DNA of 64,000 bases from Anodontia alba (lineage: Eukaryota; Mollusca; Bivalvia; Lucinida; Lucinidae), in contig OZ024828.1 of assembly GCA_964016985.1 (NCBI GenBank), positions 82,874,308-82,938,307 on the forward strand, in the 5' to 3' direction. Each line of letters starts with the position of its first letter. Within the stretch, counting starts at the first letter, position 1. The translations under genes and the position numbers were made by a program. Of this stretch, positions 12,001 to 19,014 are shown one piece after another. A model generated the notes under the pieces. That model saw nothing but the letters and a program-made list of their open reading frames with translations. It did no database searches and was not told the DNA's origin.

Positions 12001-15000
12001 CCAAAATTTATGATAAACGGGACGATTTTGATTTTGATATAGTCAATTTCCTATTTCTGGATGGCGATGTCCCCCGGCGTACCTCATATGGGGTATACAT
12101 ATCTCAACTTATAAGATTCGCCAGACCTTCTTCAAATCTTAATGACTTTAACTACCGTAATAAAGCCCTTACTGCCAAACTTCTTAGGCAGGGCTATCGT
12201 TATTTTAAACTTCGTAAGGCGTTTTCGAAATTTTATCGCAGACACAGTACCTTGTTAGAAAAATATAGCGTCAAATTGAAAACACTTCTGCAACAAGGTA
12301 TATCGGAACCTGAATTATACGGTGACTTAGTGTACAGATTTAGAAAAATTGTAGGTAAATCTAACTTTTCGGAGCAATTCAGAAAACTTATTAACCGTTA
12401 TAAAAGAATTGGCTATAGCCTGGATATTATGCGGCAGACTGCATGCCTAGTTGTCAACCCAATCATTGTTGATGGCTATGCTTCACTTTTTAATTGCACG
12501 ACGGCGGTTCGGGCCTCAGACTCAATGACGGCCTCTTCGTAAAACTTTAACCAGTGGGTTGGGACTGATCTTTGGCTTGGCCCGCCGTGGTTCAACTATT
12601 GGCTTTCATTTACTCTGGCATACAATAGAATTAGCCATGAGTACTCGTCTTTGTTTATTATAGTGATTAATTTGATTTTTATGTTTTCGCTTTGATGCAT
12701 TGACTGAGTTGGGAGCCTTTATGCGAACCGAATTTTTATGTATTTCTGAATTAAGAGTAGCATCGGGACCCAGGATGAAGTTGGCTAGCTGAAAAAAGTG
12801 CTTTAAACTCCCTGGTGGTTTGCTCTACTGATCGTTCTAAGGCGGTGGTCCCGGTGTTAGTTTTACTCTTTGTTGCTTTGTGGTTTATTCTACAATTTTT
12901 ATGTGTTTCTGTATTAAGAGTAGCAGCGCGACCCAGGGTGAAGTTAGCTAGCTGTAAAAGGGCTTTAAACCCCCTGGTGGTTTAAGCGGTGGTCCCGGTG
13001 TTAGTCTTACTCTTTGTTGCTTTGTGGCTTATTCTACGAGGCGATTTGGTGTATGTCTGTCCGTGTGTCATTTTGTTCTTGTGTTTTTCAGTCCTTTTAG
13101 TATTGCGATTACTTCGCTTGGGGAAGAGAGAGCTAATCTTAGTGCTTTTCGTACGTTTGTTCGGTTTGTGCTTGTTTAGATTTGTCGGTTTCCTCTCCCT
13201 CTTGGGGTCTGGGAAGGGCTGCGGTTTGTGATTATGGCACTCCCTGGACTTTTCTCTTACCTTTTTTGTGATTGTGGCACTCCCTGGACTTTTCTCTTAC
13301 CTTTTTTGCTCTGACCTCTGTTGTTCCATCTGCAACAGACAGTTTATGGCTAGAATTTGTCTAATCAGCCATCTTAGAACACACAAACAGTAGCATTTCT
13401 CGCAAGTGATTTAGATTGGCCATTGTCAGTAATGACAGACGAACTATTATTGTTATTATTATTATTATTATTATTATTACATGTATTTGAATAAAGTATA
13501 AAAGCCTTAATTCTTAGTGAAAACGAATAGACAAATGCCACTATTTTTTGTTCCGATGATTTAGTCTACAGAGTGCTTAGGTTTAATATTTCAATGAGAC
13601 GAACCAAGCAAATAACCTAAATAAGCATACTGTACAGAACAGAGTTTTAACCCATTAAATACTGAATAAACTCTCCCACACATATATTTGGAAGAGTTCA
13701 TTTTCGATTTTAGGTATGTCAGGCTATATTATATAGATATTCCTAGATAGAAAAAATGGTTGAACTATTTGCAAACAGTGGAGATCCTGATCAGACGCCG
13801 CGTTCCGTGGAGTCTGATCTGGATCTGCACTGTTTGCCATTTACTCGCTTAGGACTCTTCAATGGGTTAAGGGGAAGGATATTCTTTCAAGGGAAGCAAC
13901 TCTTTTAAAATCGTTTTCCCCCTTCTAAAAAGAGGTCTGCTCTGAAAGGAATGAATTTGCTCCACATGAGAGCAAATTTATTCCTTTTTGAGTAGACCCC
14001 TTTTTTTTGGAAGGAACATGTTAACAGCATAGGAAACAGGGAGTCATAAAAGTTGTCTCCATTGTAAAAAAAAAATTTTAGAAAATCTACCAGGTGAATA
14101 CAGTTTAAGAGCACAATCGTGAGCAAACTGTCCGTTTACCTAAATAAGCACCTCTAACTCTCAAACTTGGATTGTGATTTAATGTAGAAAAGAAGCATTC
14201 GTCTGGTATGGAGACCTTTTTCACCCAGTCTAGAAGATCTTTGGCTTTCTTGTTATGCAGAGCAAAATCCACGTAATCTCTGTTAGCTGCAATGTGCACG
14301 GAGCCTTTTGTGGGCGTGATATTGTAGGGCGGTGGCGGCAGTTTATTCCAACGGCGATTGTTAGCTCTGGAAATGAACAAAGCATGTAAATGTACTGAAC
14401 CTAACAGAGACAATATAACTGAATTGTGTTACTTTAAGACATATGCCCACCTTTAAGCTTACCCTTTCAAATTATTTTCGCCATTTTAAGTCGTCAAATG
14501 TCTCCCAAATTCATAAATTGTTTGTTAAGGGAATTCTTGACCAGTTAAATTTATCAACTATTTCCATGTCTTGTTACTATACAGAACATTGTTATAGGTA
14601 CACATTAGAAGCGCCTCGTGGATAAGCTTCCATAGAGTACCCATAACATATGTTTATGGAATAATGAAAAATGTCAACGGTTTTGGTTGAAAAATGTCAT
14701 ACATGTATATAGAGCTATTGTCAAAAAAGTATACATTTACATTAATACCTAACCACAGATGATTGTGTTAATTTAATAAAGACGGTTTTTAACGGTCCAA
14801 GTCAAGTTGATAAAATATTTACATTTCTTACCTCTATATTAAACATCTTTGTGGGCAATCATTAGAAACGCCTCCCGAAGGCGCTTCTAATGAGTGCCCA
14901 TATGTTTTGCGGAGAAATGAAAAAACATCAACAGTTTTGTTGTAAAATGTCATATATAGCGTTATGGCCAAGAACTATATGTTTAGGTACAATGTAAATG

Positions 15001-16295
15001 TTGACATTATGAATCTTATCACAGAGGCGCTTTTAATGAGTACTCAACGTACAAGCTTTTGCGGAGAAATGAGAAAATATCAATATTTTGGTTGACATTT
15101 GACCATATATAGAGCTTTGACCAAAGAGTATACATTTTTCAAAAAGATGTGTTTATGTAACGAACCTAATACAGATGCCTATATTGTGTTGGTTTGAGAC
15201 AGGTGCTTACCTAGACTGGATCCAGTCTCCTGTAACTAAATATTTATTCTTATAATCCTGTTTGATAATCCACTAAAATAATATTTTGATTATATTTTAG
15301 TGGCTTATTAAACAGGCGTATAAGAATAAATATTTAGTCACTAGAGACTGGAGCCAGTCTAATGCTTACCTTTTAATGGTCCCTTCTATGTCATTTGCGC
15401 CGTTATAAGTCATTAAAATTCTCACAAGTTCATAATTTGTTCGTAGAGGGAATTCTTGACCAGTCAAGTTTATGAAATATTTCCATTTTTTATTTCGCTT
15501 CAGAAGCTCTTCCATGCATATAAGTTCTGGTTCTAATATTGAAAACTGGCCCCATCGAACATCAATCCTCTGTGGGGCAATAAATACATTCTCAAAACAA
15601 GCCGATACTCGCTCCATTGCATTATATATTCTATCTGCACTTTTCTTATCTATGTGTATACAATAAATATTTTGTGGTCTATATATTGCACGGAGTAAAT
15701 GTTCTACTTGATTGATGTCTTTAAAAATTAACAAACTGTATGCGATAGGGAAGTCATTCTCGACTTTTGTTAATGAGCTCATAATATAACCTCTGTTATG
15801 TATGAATGCTGAACAGTTTGAAGTCATATTAATATAATCATCTGGGTTCAACTCTTCCTTTCGAGGTCTTGTCACAGAATAATTTGATGCTTTTGCAGTT
15901 TCGTTTTTATCGCCGTCTATTATTAATTTACAATTTACGTCTTTGACATTTCTGTCTTGCAGGAAATATATTTGATCAGGATGAAACGCCACTTCTAATT
16001 TCGGATCATTAAGTAATTTCGGTCTCATATCATTCAAGAAAACCTCCAGCCCTTCAACGTTTAATGCAGCGTCATGTGTGATATTCTTTCCCTTGTACTG
16101 TCCTGTCATTTCTAACCTTCCATTATTGAATCTGTAACTTCTAACAAAATAGCTATGAAAGACATGGGAATTTAGGCTCTTTATACGTCCAGGGGCTTCT
16201 AGAATTAAATAGTAATACTCTGACAGGTAGAAAAGACAGCCCAAGATAATTATTACACTGCATGCAAGGGTGTATTTCAATACTGGCTGAGCCAT
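1898..16295 (-). CDS. GCNT: beta-1,6-N-acetylglucosaminyltransferase, GCNT (core 2 / I-branching) family, three coding exons
   Basis: This gene encodes a type II Golgi glycosyltransferase predicted to add GlcNAc in beta-1,6 linkage to a Gal/GalNAc acceptor of O-glycans (GT14). The exons 16295-15370, 14366-14140 and 2214-1898 join in phase (2 nt, then 1 nt carried over) into 489 residues. Visible features are a short basic N-terminus, one membrane segment at about residues 8-32, a stem to about 180, and the branch domain at about 182-450 with FPIAYSLLIFKD, YRPQNIYCIHID, WGQFSILEPEL and INLTGQEFPLR. PDE at 363-365 aligns with the catalytic Glu region of C2GnT, and RVRTVCVFGAGDL lies near the C-terminus. 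There are six or more N-glycosylation sequons. I chose the start MAQP because the upstream in-frame codons begin at TTG, and a good acceptor (TTTGCAG) at 16354 implies a 5' noncoding exon. Length fits the family. The exact paralogue (GCNT1, 3 or other) is undecided. Confidence 0.93.
2240..2450. repeat. TGAT/ATCA tetranucleotide microsatellite
   Basis: An irregular run of TGATTGATTGACTGATT on the plus strand is followed by AATCAATCAATCGATCAATCA, so the two halves are complementary. It lies just inside intron 2, adjacent to the exon-3 acceptor. Confidence 0.85.
2451..4243. other. AT-rich intronic DNA without a recognisable gene
   Basis: I found no coding signal here. The stretch holds a 28-base A tract near 3046-3073, with only short frames broken by stops. 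A small ORF near 2485-2739 on the minus strand ends in a poly-F run from an A tract and has no motif. Confidence 0.6.
4244..4312. repeat. hairpin MITE-like repeat, TTTGCTCCC family
   Basis: Arms GGCTACTCTTA...AATTTGCTCCC and GGGAGCAAATT...TAAGAGTAGCC flank a short loop. The same fold-back recurs at 13934, 16861, 37831 and 55989. Confidence 0.8.
4800..5516 (+). mobile_element. probable 5' untranslated part of the RTE-like LINE
   Basis: Sequence directly upstream of the endonuclease frame includes CCTGGTCGGCAATCCATCTA, GAAGGCAACTCCAAAC and a CTTCAAAACCCCTGGCTGG block. I associate these with leaders of this LINE family from memory. It is GC-richer than its surroundings. The left edge is uncertain by several hundred bases. 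Confidence 0.45.
5517..5961 (+). pseudogene. LINE endonuclease domain, N-terminal part
   Basis: Two adjoining frames (5517-5795 and 5795-5961) encode an EEP endonuclease: GAWNARTLMDSAG, LVGRELDRYKVEIAALSETR, YTFFWSGC, then MTLRLPISG, ATIVSAYAPT and DKLILLEDF. The expected GDFN catalytic box begins EDF here and its Asn-Ala-Arg continuation is displaced to 6282 by an inserted PLE fragment. A one-base shift separates the two frames. Confidence 0.85.
5965..6283 (+). mobile_element. PLE copy A (5'-truncated 3' end) inside LINE
   Basis: Starts near GGTGGTTTGCTCTGCC and ends at the family terminus CTTTTCTCTTAC plus a T run. The LINE codons DF|NARV flank it, so the insertion point is defined to a few bases. 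Little or no target duplication is visible. Confidence 0.85.
6309..6495 (-). mobile_element. PLE copy B, inverted relative to copy A
   Basis: Starts with the minus-strand family terminus GGTAAGAGAAAAGTCC and stops near GGACTGAAAAGACC. Only about 26 bases of LINE (NARVDTENN) separate it from copy A. The LINE continues at ACCTGGAAAGGAGTG, so removing B restores NNKTWKGVTG. Together A and B form an inverted repeat with arms of about 170 bp. Confidence 0.85.
7700..8578 (+). pseudogene. LINE reverse transcriptase remnant
   Basis: The fragments read AGKVLARVLLNRLNEYL, SQSGFRKDRG, MTFVDLTKAFDTVSREGLWKI, then in another frame KFGSPTKVIAMVRQFHDGM and PVTNGVKQGC. A third frame carries LLDEFFFADDM and the downstream YLRSTFSR, IAKACAAFGRLRG. 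The two catalytic Asp of FADD remain. At least two frameshifts break the domain. Confidence 0.85.
8579..8957 (+). mobile_element. PLE copy C1 (5'-truncated)
   Basis: Begins AACCGAATTTTTATG within the PLE 3' region and ends CTCTTACCTTTTT. It lacks about 18 bases (reads GGTTTAAGCGGTGG instead of GGTTTGCTCTACTGACC...GGCGGTGG), a deletion shared with the second module of copy D. Confidence 0.85.
8962..9257 (+). mobile_element. PLE copy C2, head-to-tail with C1
   Basis: Starts TACTGACCGTTCTAAGG, five bases after the end of C1, and ends CTCTTACCGTTTTT. The LINE resumes at GACACAAATCGG. The arrangement is a direct tandem of two truncated copies at one LINE position, between RSG and TNRKVLKAVVL. Confidence 0.85.
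9258..9791 (+). pseudogene. LINE C-terminal region
   Basis: An open stretch of about 178 codons reading TNRKVLKAVVLPTLLYACET, FHTSCLRKRLKIKWPDRIPD, LLKLAQLRWTGDVTRMPEE and RRPHGDQKKRYKDTLKASL. It is the post-RT segment of the RTE-like LINE, interrupted at SPTELS by PLE copy D. The missing zinc-finger end lies beyond that insert at 13307. Confidence 0.85.
11447..11986 (+). pseudogene. Penelope-like reverse transcriptase core (degraded)
   Basis: This is the longest frame of copy D, 179 codons, covering RT motifs 3 to 5: YDFSTLYTTLPHHLIKDKL, LDNIFIRFRTKLYRQTIG, IPMGTNCAPLVADLFLFCYE and RYLEDSLNID. PMGT-x-AP and the D-F-S-T-L-Y-T motif are diagnostic of the PLE class. Replacement of the first catalytic Asp by Glu in YLED is expected to abolish polymerase activity. 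The frame is lost at 11986, with the continuation (LDLNLCISNGTVSTKIYDK) in the next frame from 11961. Confidence 0.85.
11961..12542 (+). pseudogene. C-terminal part of the PLE polyprotein
   Basis: A 193-codon frame that overlaps the RT frame and continues it after a +1 shift. Segments KIYDKRDDFDFDIVNF, GDVPRRTSYGVYISQLIRF and YRYFKLRKAFSKFYRRHS recur in copies F, G, J and M on the other strand. It ends TTAVRASDSMTASS-stop. No GIY-YIG motif is present after the RT, unlike canonical Penelope elements. Confidence 0.8.
13307..13480 (+). pseudogene. LINE zinc-finger end and simple-repeat tail
   Basis: After PLE copy D the LINE resumes with SDLCCSICNRQF, RICLISHLRTHKQ-stop. This is a single CCHH finger typical of the C-terminus of these LINEs. 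It is followed about 60 bases later by an ATT trinucleotide run (13446-13480), the usual RTE-type 3' tail. Confidence 0.8.
13772..13848. repeat. fold-back repeat, GCAAACAG family
   Basis: Outer arms GCAAACAGTGGAGATCCTGATCAGAC and GTCTGATCTGGATC..CTGTTTGC flank a short GC-rich tip. The arms are about 33 bp with a few mismatches. Confidence 0.8.
13934..13998. repeat. hairpin, TTTGCTCCC family
   Basis: Arms GGTCTGCTCTGAAAGGAAT..TTTGCTC and GAGCAAAT..ATTCCTTTTTGAGTAGACC pair around a five-base loop. It lies in intron 2, 142 bases past the end of exon 2. Confidence 0.8.
14140..14366 (-). CDS. GCNT: GCNT coding exon 2
   Basis: This 227-nt exon lies between a TTTCCAG acceptor (exon starts at 14366) and a TTTAG/GTAAAC donor (exon ends at 14140). 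Joined to exon 1 it reads through IKRANNRRW, the family hallmark EGTIKR(x)N..RW. It then contains PPPPYN, VHIAANRDYVDF and IPDECFFSTLNHNP, all typical of the branch domain. It encodes residues 309-385. The reading frame is clean, with no stop or frameshift. Confidence 0.93.
14590..15160. repeat. three tandem units of the GAGGCG fold-back repeat in GCNT intron 1
   Basis: Units of roughly 200 bp begin near 14598, 14850 and 15020. Each carries a GAGGCGCTT/CTAATGAGT core followed by TTTTGCGGAGAAATGA and TTGGTTGA..ATATATAGAGC..GTATACATTT. Only the middle unit keeps both hairpin arms. Confidence 0.75.
15212..15362. mobile_element. hAT-like MITE at the exon-1 splice donor
   Basis: A 151-bp element with about 70-bp terminal inverted repeats. 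The ends read TAGACTGGATCCAGTCTC and, inverted, TAGACTGGCTCCAGTCTC, continuing through ACTAAATATTTATTCTTATA, CCTGTTT and CCACTAAAATA. It is flanked by the perfect 8-bp direct repeat TGCTTACC (15204-15211 and 15363-15370), the target-duplication length of hAT elements. It has no coding capacity. Confidence 0.88.
15363..15370 (-). promoter_or_regulatory. exon-1 5' splice site, duplicated as target-site repeat
   Basis: Read on the minus strand the 8 bp are GGTAAGCA, with the exon ending at the first G. An identical GGTAAGCA lies at 15211-15204 on the far side of the MITE, so the intron now starts with two equal donor sequences 159 nt apart. Use of the distal one would add an immediate in-frame TAA. 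Confidence 0.85.
15370..16295 (-). CDS. GCNT: GCNT coding exon 1 (membrane anchor, stem, first half of catalytic domain)
   Basis: The exon opens at the MAQP start codon and ends AAAAG before a GTAAGC donor whose intron begins at 15369. It holds residues 1-308 and two bases of codon 309. The 5' edge is probably extended to 16353 as untranslated exon, since the minus strand reads a pyrimidine-rich tract followed by TTTGCAG there. A short ATG-GTAA upstream frame (three codons, at 16353) precedes the main start. Reading past the donor meets TAA at once, so the donor at 15369 must be used to make the full protein. Confidence 0.93.
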
Positions 16296-16370
16296 CAGTA
16301 CCCCATGTCGACGCCACACGAATGGCCATCTGCAAAAGCGTTTACACCCGCATCTGCAAATAGAAAACAA

Positions 16371-17257
16371 AATTACTATATCAAATGAAATTCTAAATAT
16401 ACAATTTTTTTATCAGATCTTGGTGGCTTGAGACCTGAGTTCATATTCGCGTTTATTTAATTAAACCGATAGCTCAACCTTAAAGTTTAATTTAATTTGA
16501 TGATTATATTGACATACTGACTTACAGATTGCCATAGAAAAATACTTTGTTATATTATGTTATATTGTGTGTTGCTTTATCCTTGGTCCTGCTGAACCCT
16601 GATATGCCCTGGCTTTGTAAACAATGTAGATCCAGATCAACTGGCACTGTTTGCCATGCAGTATGTGAATATGTATTAACAACATCAAGTAATCTGATTG
16701 AAAATTAGAAGTTGGTGTGGAATCTCCATAAAGAGCATGGCAATGGTTAAGTTGCAGTCTTCTTAACTAGAATGAACCACATGGTAAACATTTGGCCATT
16801 GTTTTCAAGGAAAACACCATCTGTGAATTCCTCTTATTTTCCTCCAAACCAAGCCCCTATTAAAAGGGTTCTACTCTAACAGGAAAGGATTTGCTCCCTA
16901 AGGGTAGCAGATGCTTTCCGCTTCTAAACACTTAATAGAAGAGAAGCAAAACTAAGTTAGACAGAGTTTTCTCCCCTCAAAGTGTACTCATTCTCTAACT
17001 CTGTGATATATAAATAAACATACCAACTGTCTTCGACAGCCATGTTTTACTGTATATGCATAATGTTTAGACCGAATAAAAAAAATATGTGTGTTTAGGG
17101 TAACATGTTAGAAAAAATAGATGGGTAGGTAGGGATTTTTTTTAATGAAGAATAATACCAGAATTATCAAATATATGTGGACTTCCCACATATTTCACAT
17201 AAAATTTTACTAAGTCTGTTCGGTTATCCTTAGCTGTGTCTAAATGTACTGATAGAA
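16371..17257. other. upstream flank of GCNT; no gene seen
   Basis: AT-rich sequence containing half of a GCAAACAG fold-back (16617-16652) and a degenerate TTTGCTCCC hairpin (16861-16930). A promoter or first noncoding exon for GCNT should lie here or beyond, but nothing specific can be pointed out. Confidence 0.5.
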
Positions 17258-17332
17258 TGGCAAACAGTGTAGACCCTGATCAAACTGCTCCTGTAGGAGC
17301 AGTTAGATATGATCCGAGTCTAAACTGTTTGC
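17258..17332. repeat. fold-back repeat, GCAAACAG family
   Basis: Outer arms GGCAAACAGTGTAGACCCTG and a matching inverted end CTAAACTGTTTGC, with a perfect inner hairpin CTGCTCCTGTAGGAGCAG. Flanks show no clear duplication. Confidence 0.8.
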
Positions 17333-17488
17333 TCAGAACTACTTGTCCTAATAGTTAGCATAAATATTTTATTCAAATTAAACAGGTAAAAAATTCCTAG
17401 TGTTACGACCGAGCACTCCTACCTTCGATTATCTGCCTTGGCAGATTACGCATAGCCTCTTAGTATATATTCAATCTCTGACAACTGC

Positions 17489-17575
17489 GTCAGGGAGTCG
17501 ACTCTTTGGCTCAGTGATTAGAGCATTGGATTTTTATCCGGAAAGACCGGGTTCGATTCCCACGAGAGACGGGAA
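17489..17575 (+). promoter_or_regulatory. tRNA-like Pol III promoter (A and B boxes) in left LTR
   Basis: TGGCTCAGTGATTAGAGC fits the A box and D arm (stem GCTC/GAGC), and GGTTCGATTCC fits the B box exactly. The region between has a loop TTTTTA resembling a tRNA-Lys anticodon loop. The acceptor stem is not formed convincingly, so this is a tRNA-derived promoter rather than a functional tRNA. Confidence 0.75.
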
Positions 17576-17624
17576 TATTTTCAGCTATGCTTCATTCCTT
17601 TGTTACGACTATCATGTCGTAAGA

Positions 17625-17642
17625 TAGGGGCTCGTCCGGGAT
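17625..17642 (+). other. primer-binding site complementary to tRNA-Pro
   Basis: TAGGGGCTCGTCCGGGAT directly follows the left LTR. It differs only at the second base from the tRNA-Pro PBS of gammaretroviruses. Position and match length make a chance match unlikely. Confidence 0.85.
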
Positions 17643-17748
17643 TTGACTTTATTTCGCCGAAAATGGTTTCAGGTCATCATAAATGATGCCTTCCTTGAAA
17701 AGGGGGAGTGTTACGACCGAGCACGCCTACCTGCGTCAGGGAGTCGAC

Positions 17749-17820
17749 TCTTTGGCTCAGTGGTTAGAGCATTGGATTTTTAACCGGGAGGACGGGTTTG
17801 ATTCCCGCGAGAGACGGGAA
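17749..17820 (+). promoter_or_regulatory. tRNA-like Pol III promoter in right LTR
   Basis: The second copy of the A/B-box region, TGGCTCAGTGGTTAGAGC and GGTTTGATTCCC, with the loop TTTTTAA. Its A box is closer to consensus and its B box one base worse than in the left LTR. Confidence 0.75.
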
Positions 17821-17870
17821 ATTTTTTCAGCTATGCTTTATTCCTTTGTTATAACTATCATGTCGTAAGA

Positions 17871-19014
17871 CTAGGTTTCACCAGGAAAATTAGGTAGGTG
17901 TCTAAACACACATTTTTTTTTACTTGGCCTTAGTGTACACACATACATGTACCAAACAGCACCCAGTCGCATGTTTGCAAATGCAGTTCGTGCGTGTTTG
18001 AAGACATGTTTGAGGGGCATCATAACAAGTCCTGTCTCATTAGGTTAACAAGTCTATATATGTAATACAAGCCTGCTGATTCCACTTTTTTTTTTGTTGT
18101 GAAAAGCAAATGTACGAATAGGTCTATATTTTTAGGCGGACCTTCAAAGCTTTGTACTTTTTTTTTTTTTTTTTTTTTTTTAAATCCTATTCCATAGCTC
18201 CAGATAAGGCACTTTTTTTTGTCCAAAATATTGATTTTTCTCTCTTATTTCTCCACAAAAGCATACGTTGTGGTACTCGTTAAAGCGCCTCCGCGAGGCC
18301 ATGCTATTCAATTTATTTTTATTCTTTTTCAGTTGTTTTATTGATTAAATCTCCTTAGTATGTTCGAACCTAAACTTCCTGTATGAGGTTCAAGCAGTAC
18401 TAGACAGGATGGTTATAAATTTGATTTTTTTTGTCTTATTTCCCCGCGAATAAAATACACGGTGGAGCTACTCATCAGAAGCACCACATTTCTAATGAGT
18501 AGCCACATGTTTTTATACTGGAGAAATAAATGTATTTAACTATACGAGGGTCCTGCAAAAAGTTCTGTCACTAATAGGCTTCCTTAGTTTTATCCCACGT
18601 ATATTTTAAAACGCTTCACTGCACTTGAATGGTGTGTTGAATAGCTAACGATACCCGTTTATTCGTGCAAATTGCTTCGTATATACTATTATAAAGCATG
18701 TAAAGCATGATATTTCCACCATATAATATGATGAGGATACATATAAAATGAAGATATCCGTTATATTAAGACCGATTTATGCAGTAAAATCGCTAGCAAA
18801 AAGAAATAAAACAAACTGAAAACTGGGTTAAAAGCTGTAAAACCAAAATCCGCGAATAATTTGGACCCTGGCAACCCTGCTGCTTATATACTATAGGGAA
18901 CCATAGCCTTATTCATTACATAGACTTTTGTTAACGTTATAATCCGTAAGGAAATGAACATGCAAAGGGAAGAATAAAACACAGCAGCCTGCTTCTCAAT
19001 CCCCAAGAACGACA
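17871..19014. other. repeat-rich DNA without genes
   Basis: Contains T tracts (18158-18181), two GAGGCG-type fold-backs (about 18250-18300, degenerate, and 18445-18525 with GAGCTACTCAT/ATGAGTAGCC arms) and otherwise unremarkable AT-rich sequence. Confidence 0.55.

Larger units (their letters stand above)
9792..13306 (+). mobile_element. PLE copy D, longest copy (RT ORF plus 3' region)
   Basis: A nearly complete Penelope-like retroelement of about 3.5 kb. The degraded ORF runs from about 9800 to 12542. It begins with a probable GIY-YIG C-terminal remnant (RFKEHL, QHFRSTGHS, then LRHELELKWIKRSQTPFP). The RT follows (RLPTLYWLPKLHKRPYKARF near 11200, KYDFSTLYTTLPH, IGIPMGTNCAPLVADLFLF, RYLEDSLNIDN), then DVPRRTSYGVYISQL and a basic C-terminus ending SDSMTASS. 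Frame breaks occur near 10190, 10316, 10621, 11030, 11305 and 11960. The usual Y-D-D box is Y-L-E-D here. The 3' region of about 760 bp contains an internal duplication and a duplicated tail. Confidence 0.85.
5160..13480 (+). mobile_element. decayed RTE-like non-LTR retrotransposon split by repeated PLE insertions
   Basis: Conceptually removing the PLE inserts leaves a LINE of about 4 kb. In order it has an apurinic-type endonuclease (GAWNARTL, LSETRL, SAYAPTK, then DFNARV resumed at 6282, GKCNSNG at 6525, DYVIV and WTDHR), and a thumb/linker at about 6780-7680. The reverse transcriptase follows (AGKVLARVLLNRL at 7700, DLTKAFDTVSR, VKQGC near 8070, FFADDM at about 8255). The C-terminal region (LPTLLYACET, IKWPDRIPDTEVL, LAQLRWTG) begins at 9258. 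A CCHH finger (C-x2-C-x12-H-x3-H) at about 13320-13390 and an ATT simple-repeat tail end it. Stops and frameshifts are frequent, so it is inactive. The family is often mis-annotated as craniofacial development protein 2-like. Confidence 0.88.
17401..17870 (+). mobile_element. miniature LTR retrotransposon (TRIM) with tRNA-like domain in each LTR
   Basis: The 470-bp structure has a left LTR 17401-17624 (224 bp), a primer-binding site 17625-17642, about 54 bp of spacer, a polypurine tract GAAAAGGGGGAG at 17697-17708, and a right LTR 17709-17870 (162 bp). LTRs begin TGTTACGAC and end GTCGTAAGA and differ mainly by a 62-bp segment present only in the left one. A 4-bp direct repeat CTAG flanks the whole (17397-17400, 17871-17874). 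The PBS matches the 3' end of animal tRNA-Pro at 17 of 18 positions. No gag or pol exists, so mobilisation would need proteins from a full-length relative. About ten LTR substitutions suggest an old insertion. Confidence 0.88.

Noticed and set aside
16296..16370. GCNT start at 16370 (MFSICRCGCKRF)
   Set aside because: The codon at 16370 is TTG and a splice acceptor TTTGCAG overlaps it. The first good ATG that precedes the membrane segment is at 16295.
17489..17820. Two functional tRNA genes
   Set aside because: A and B boxes are good, but the acceptor and anticodon stems do not pair properly and the sequences lie at matching positions within LTRs.
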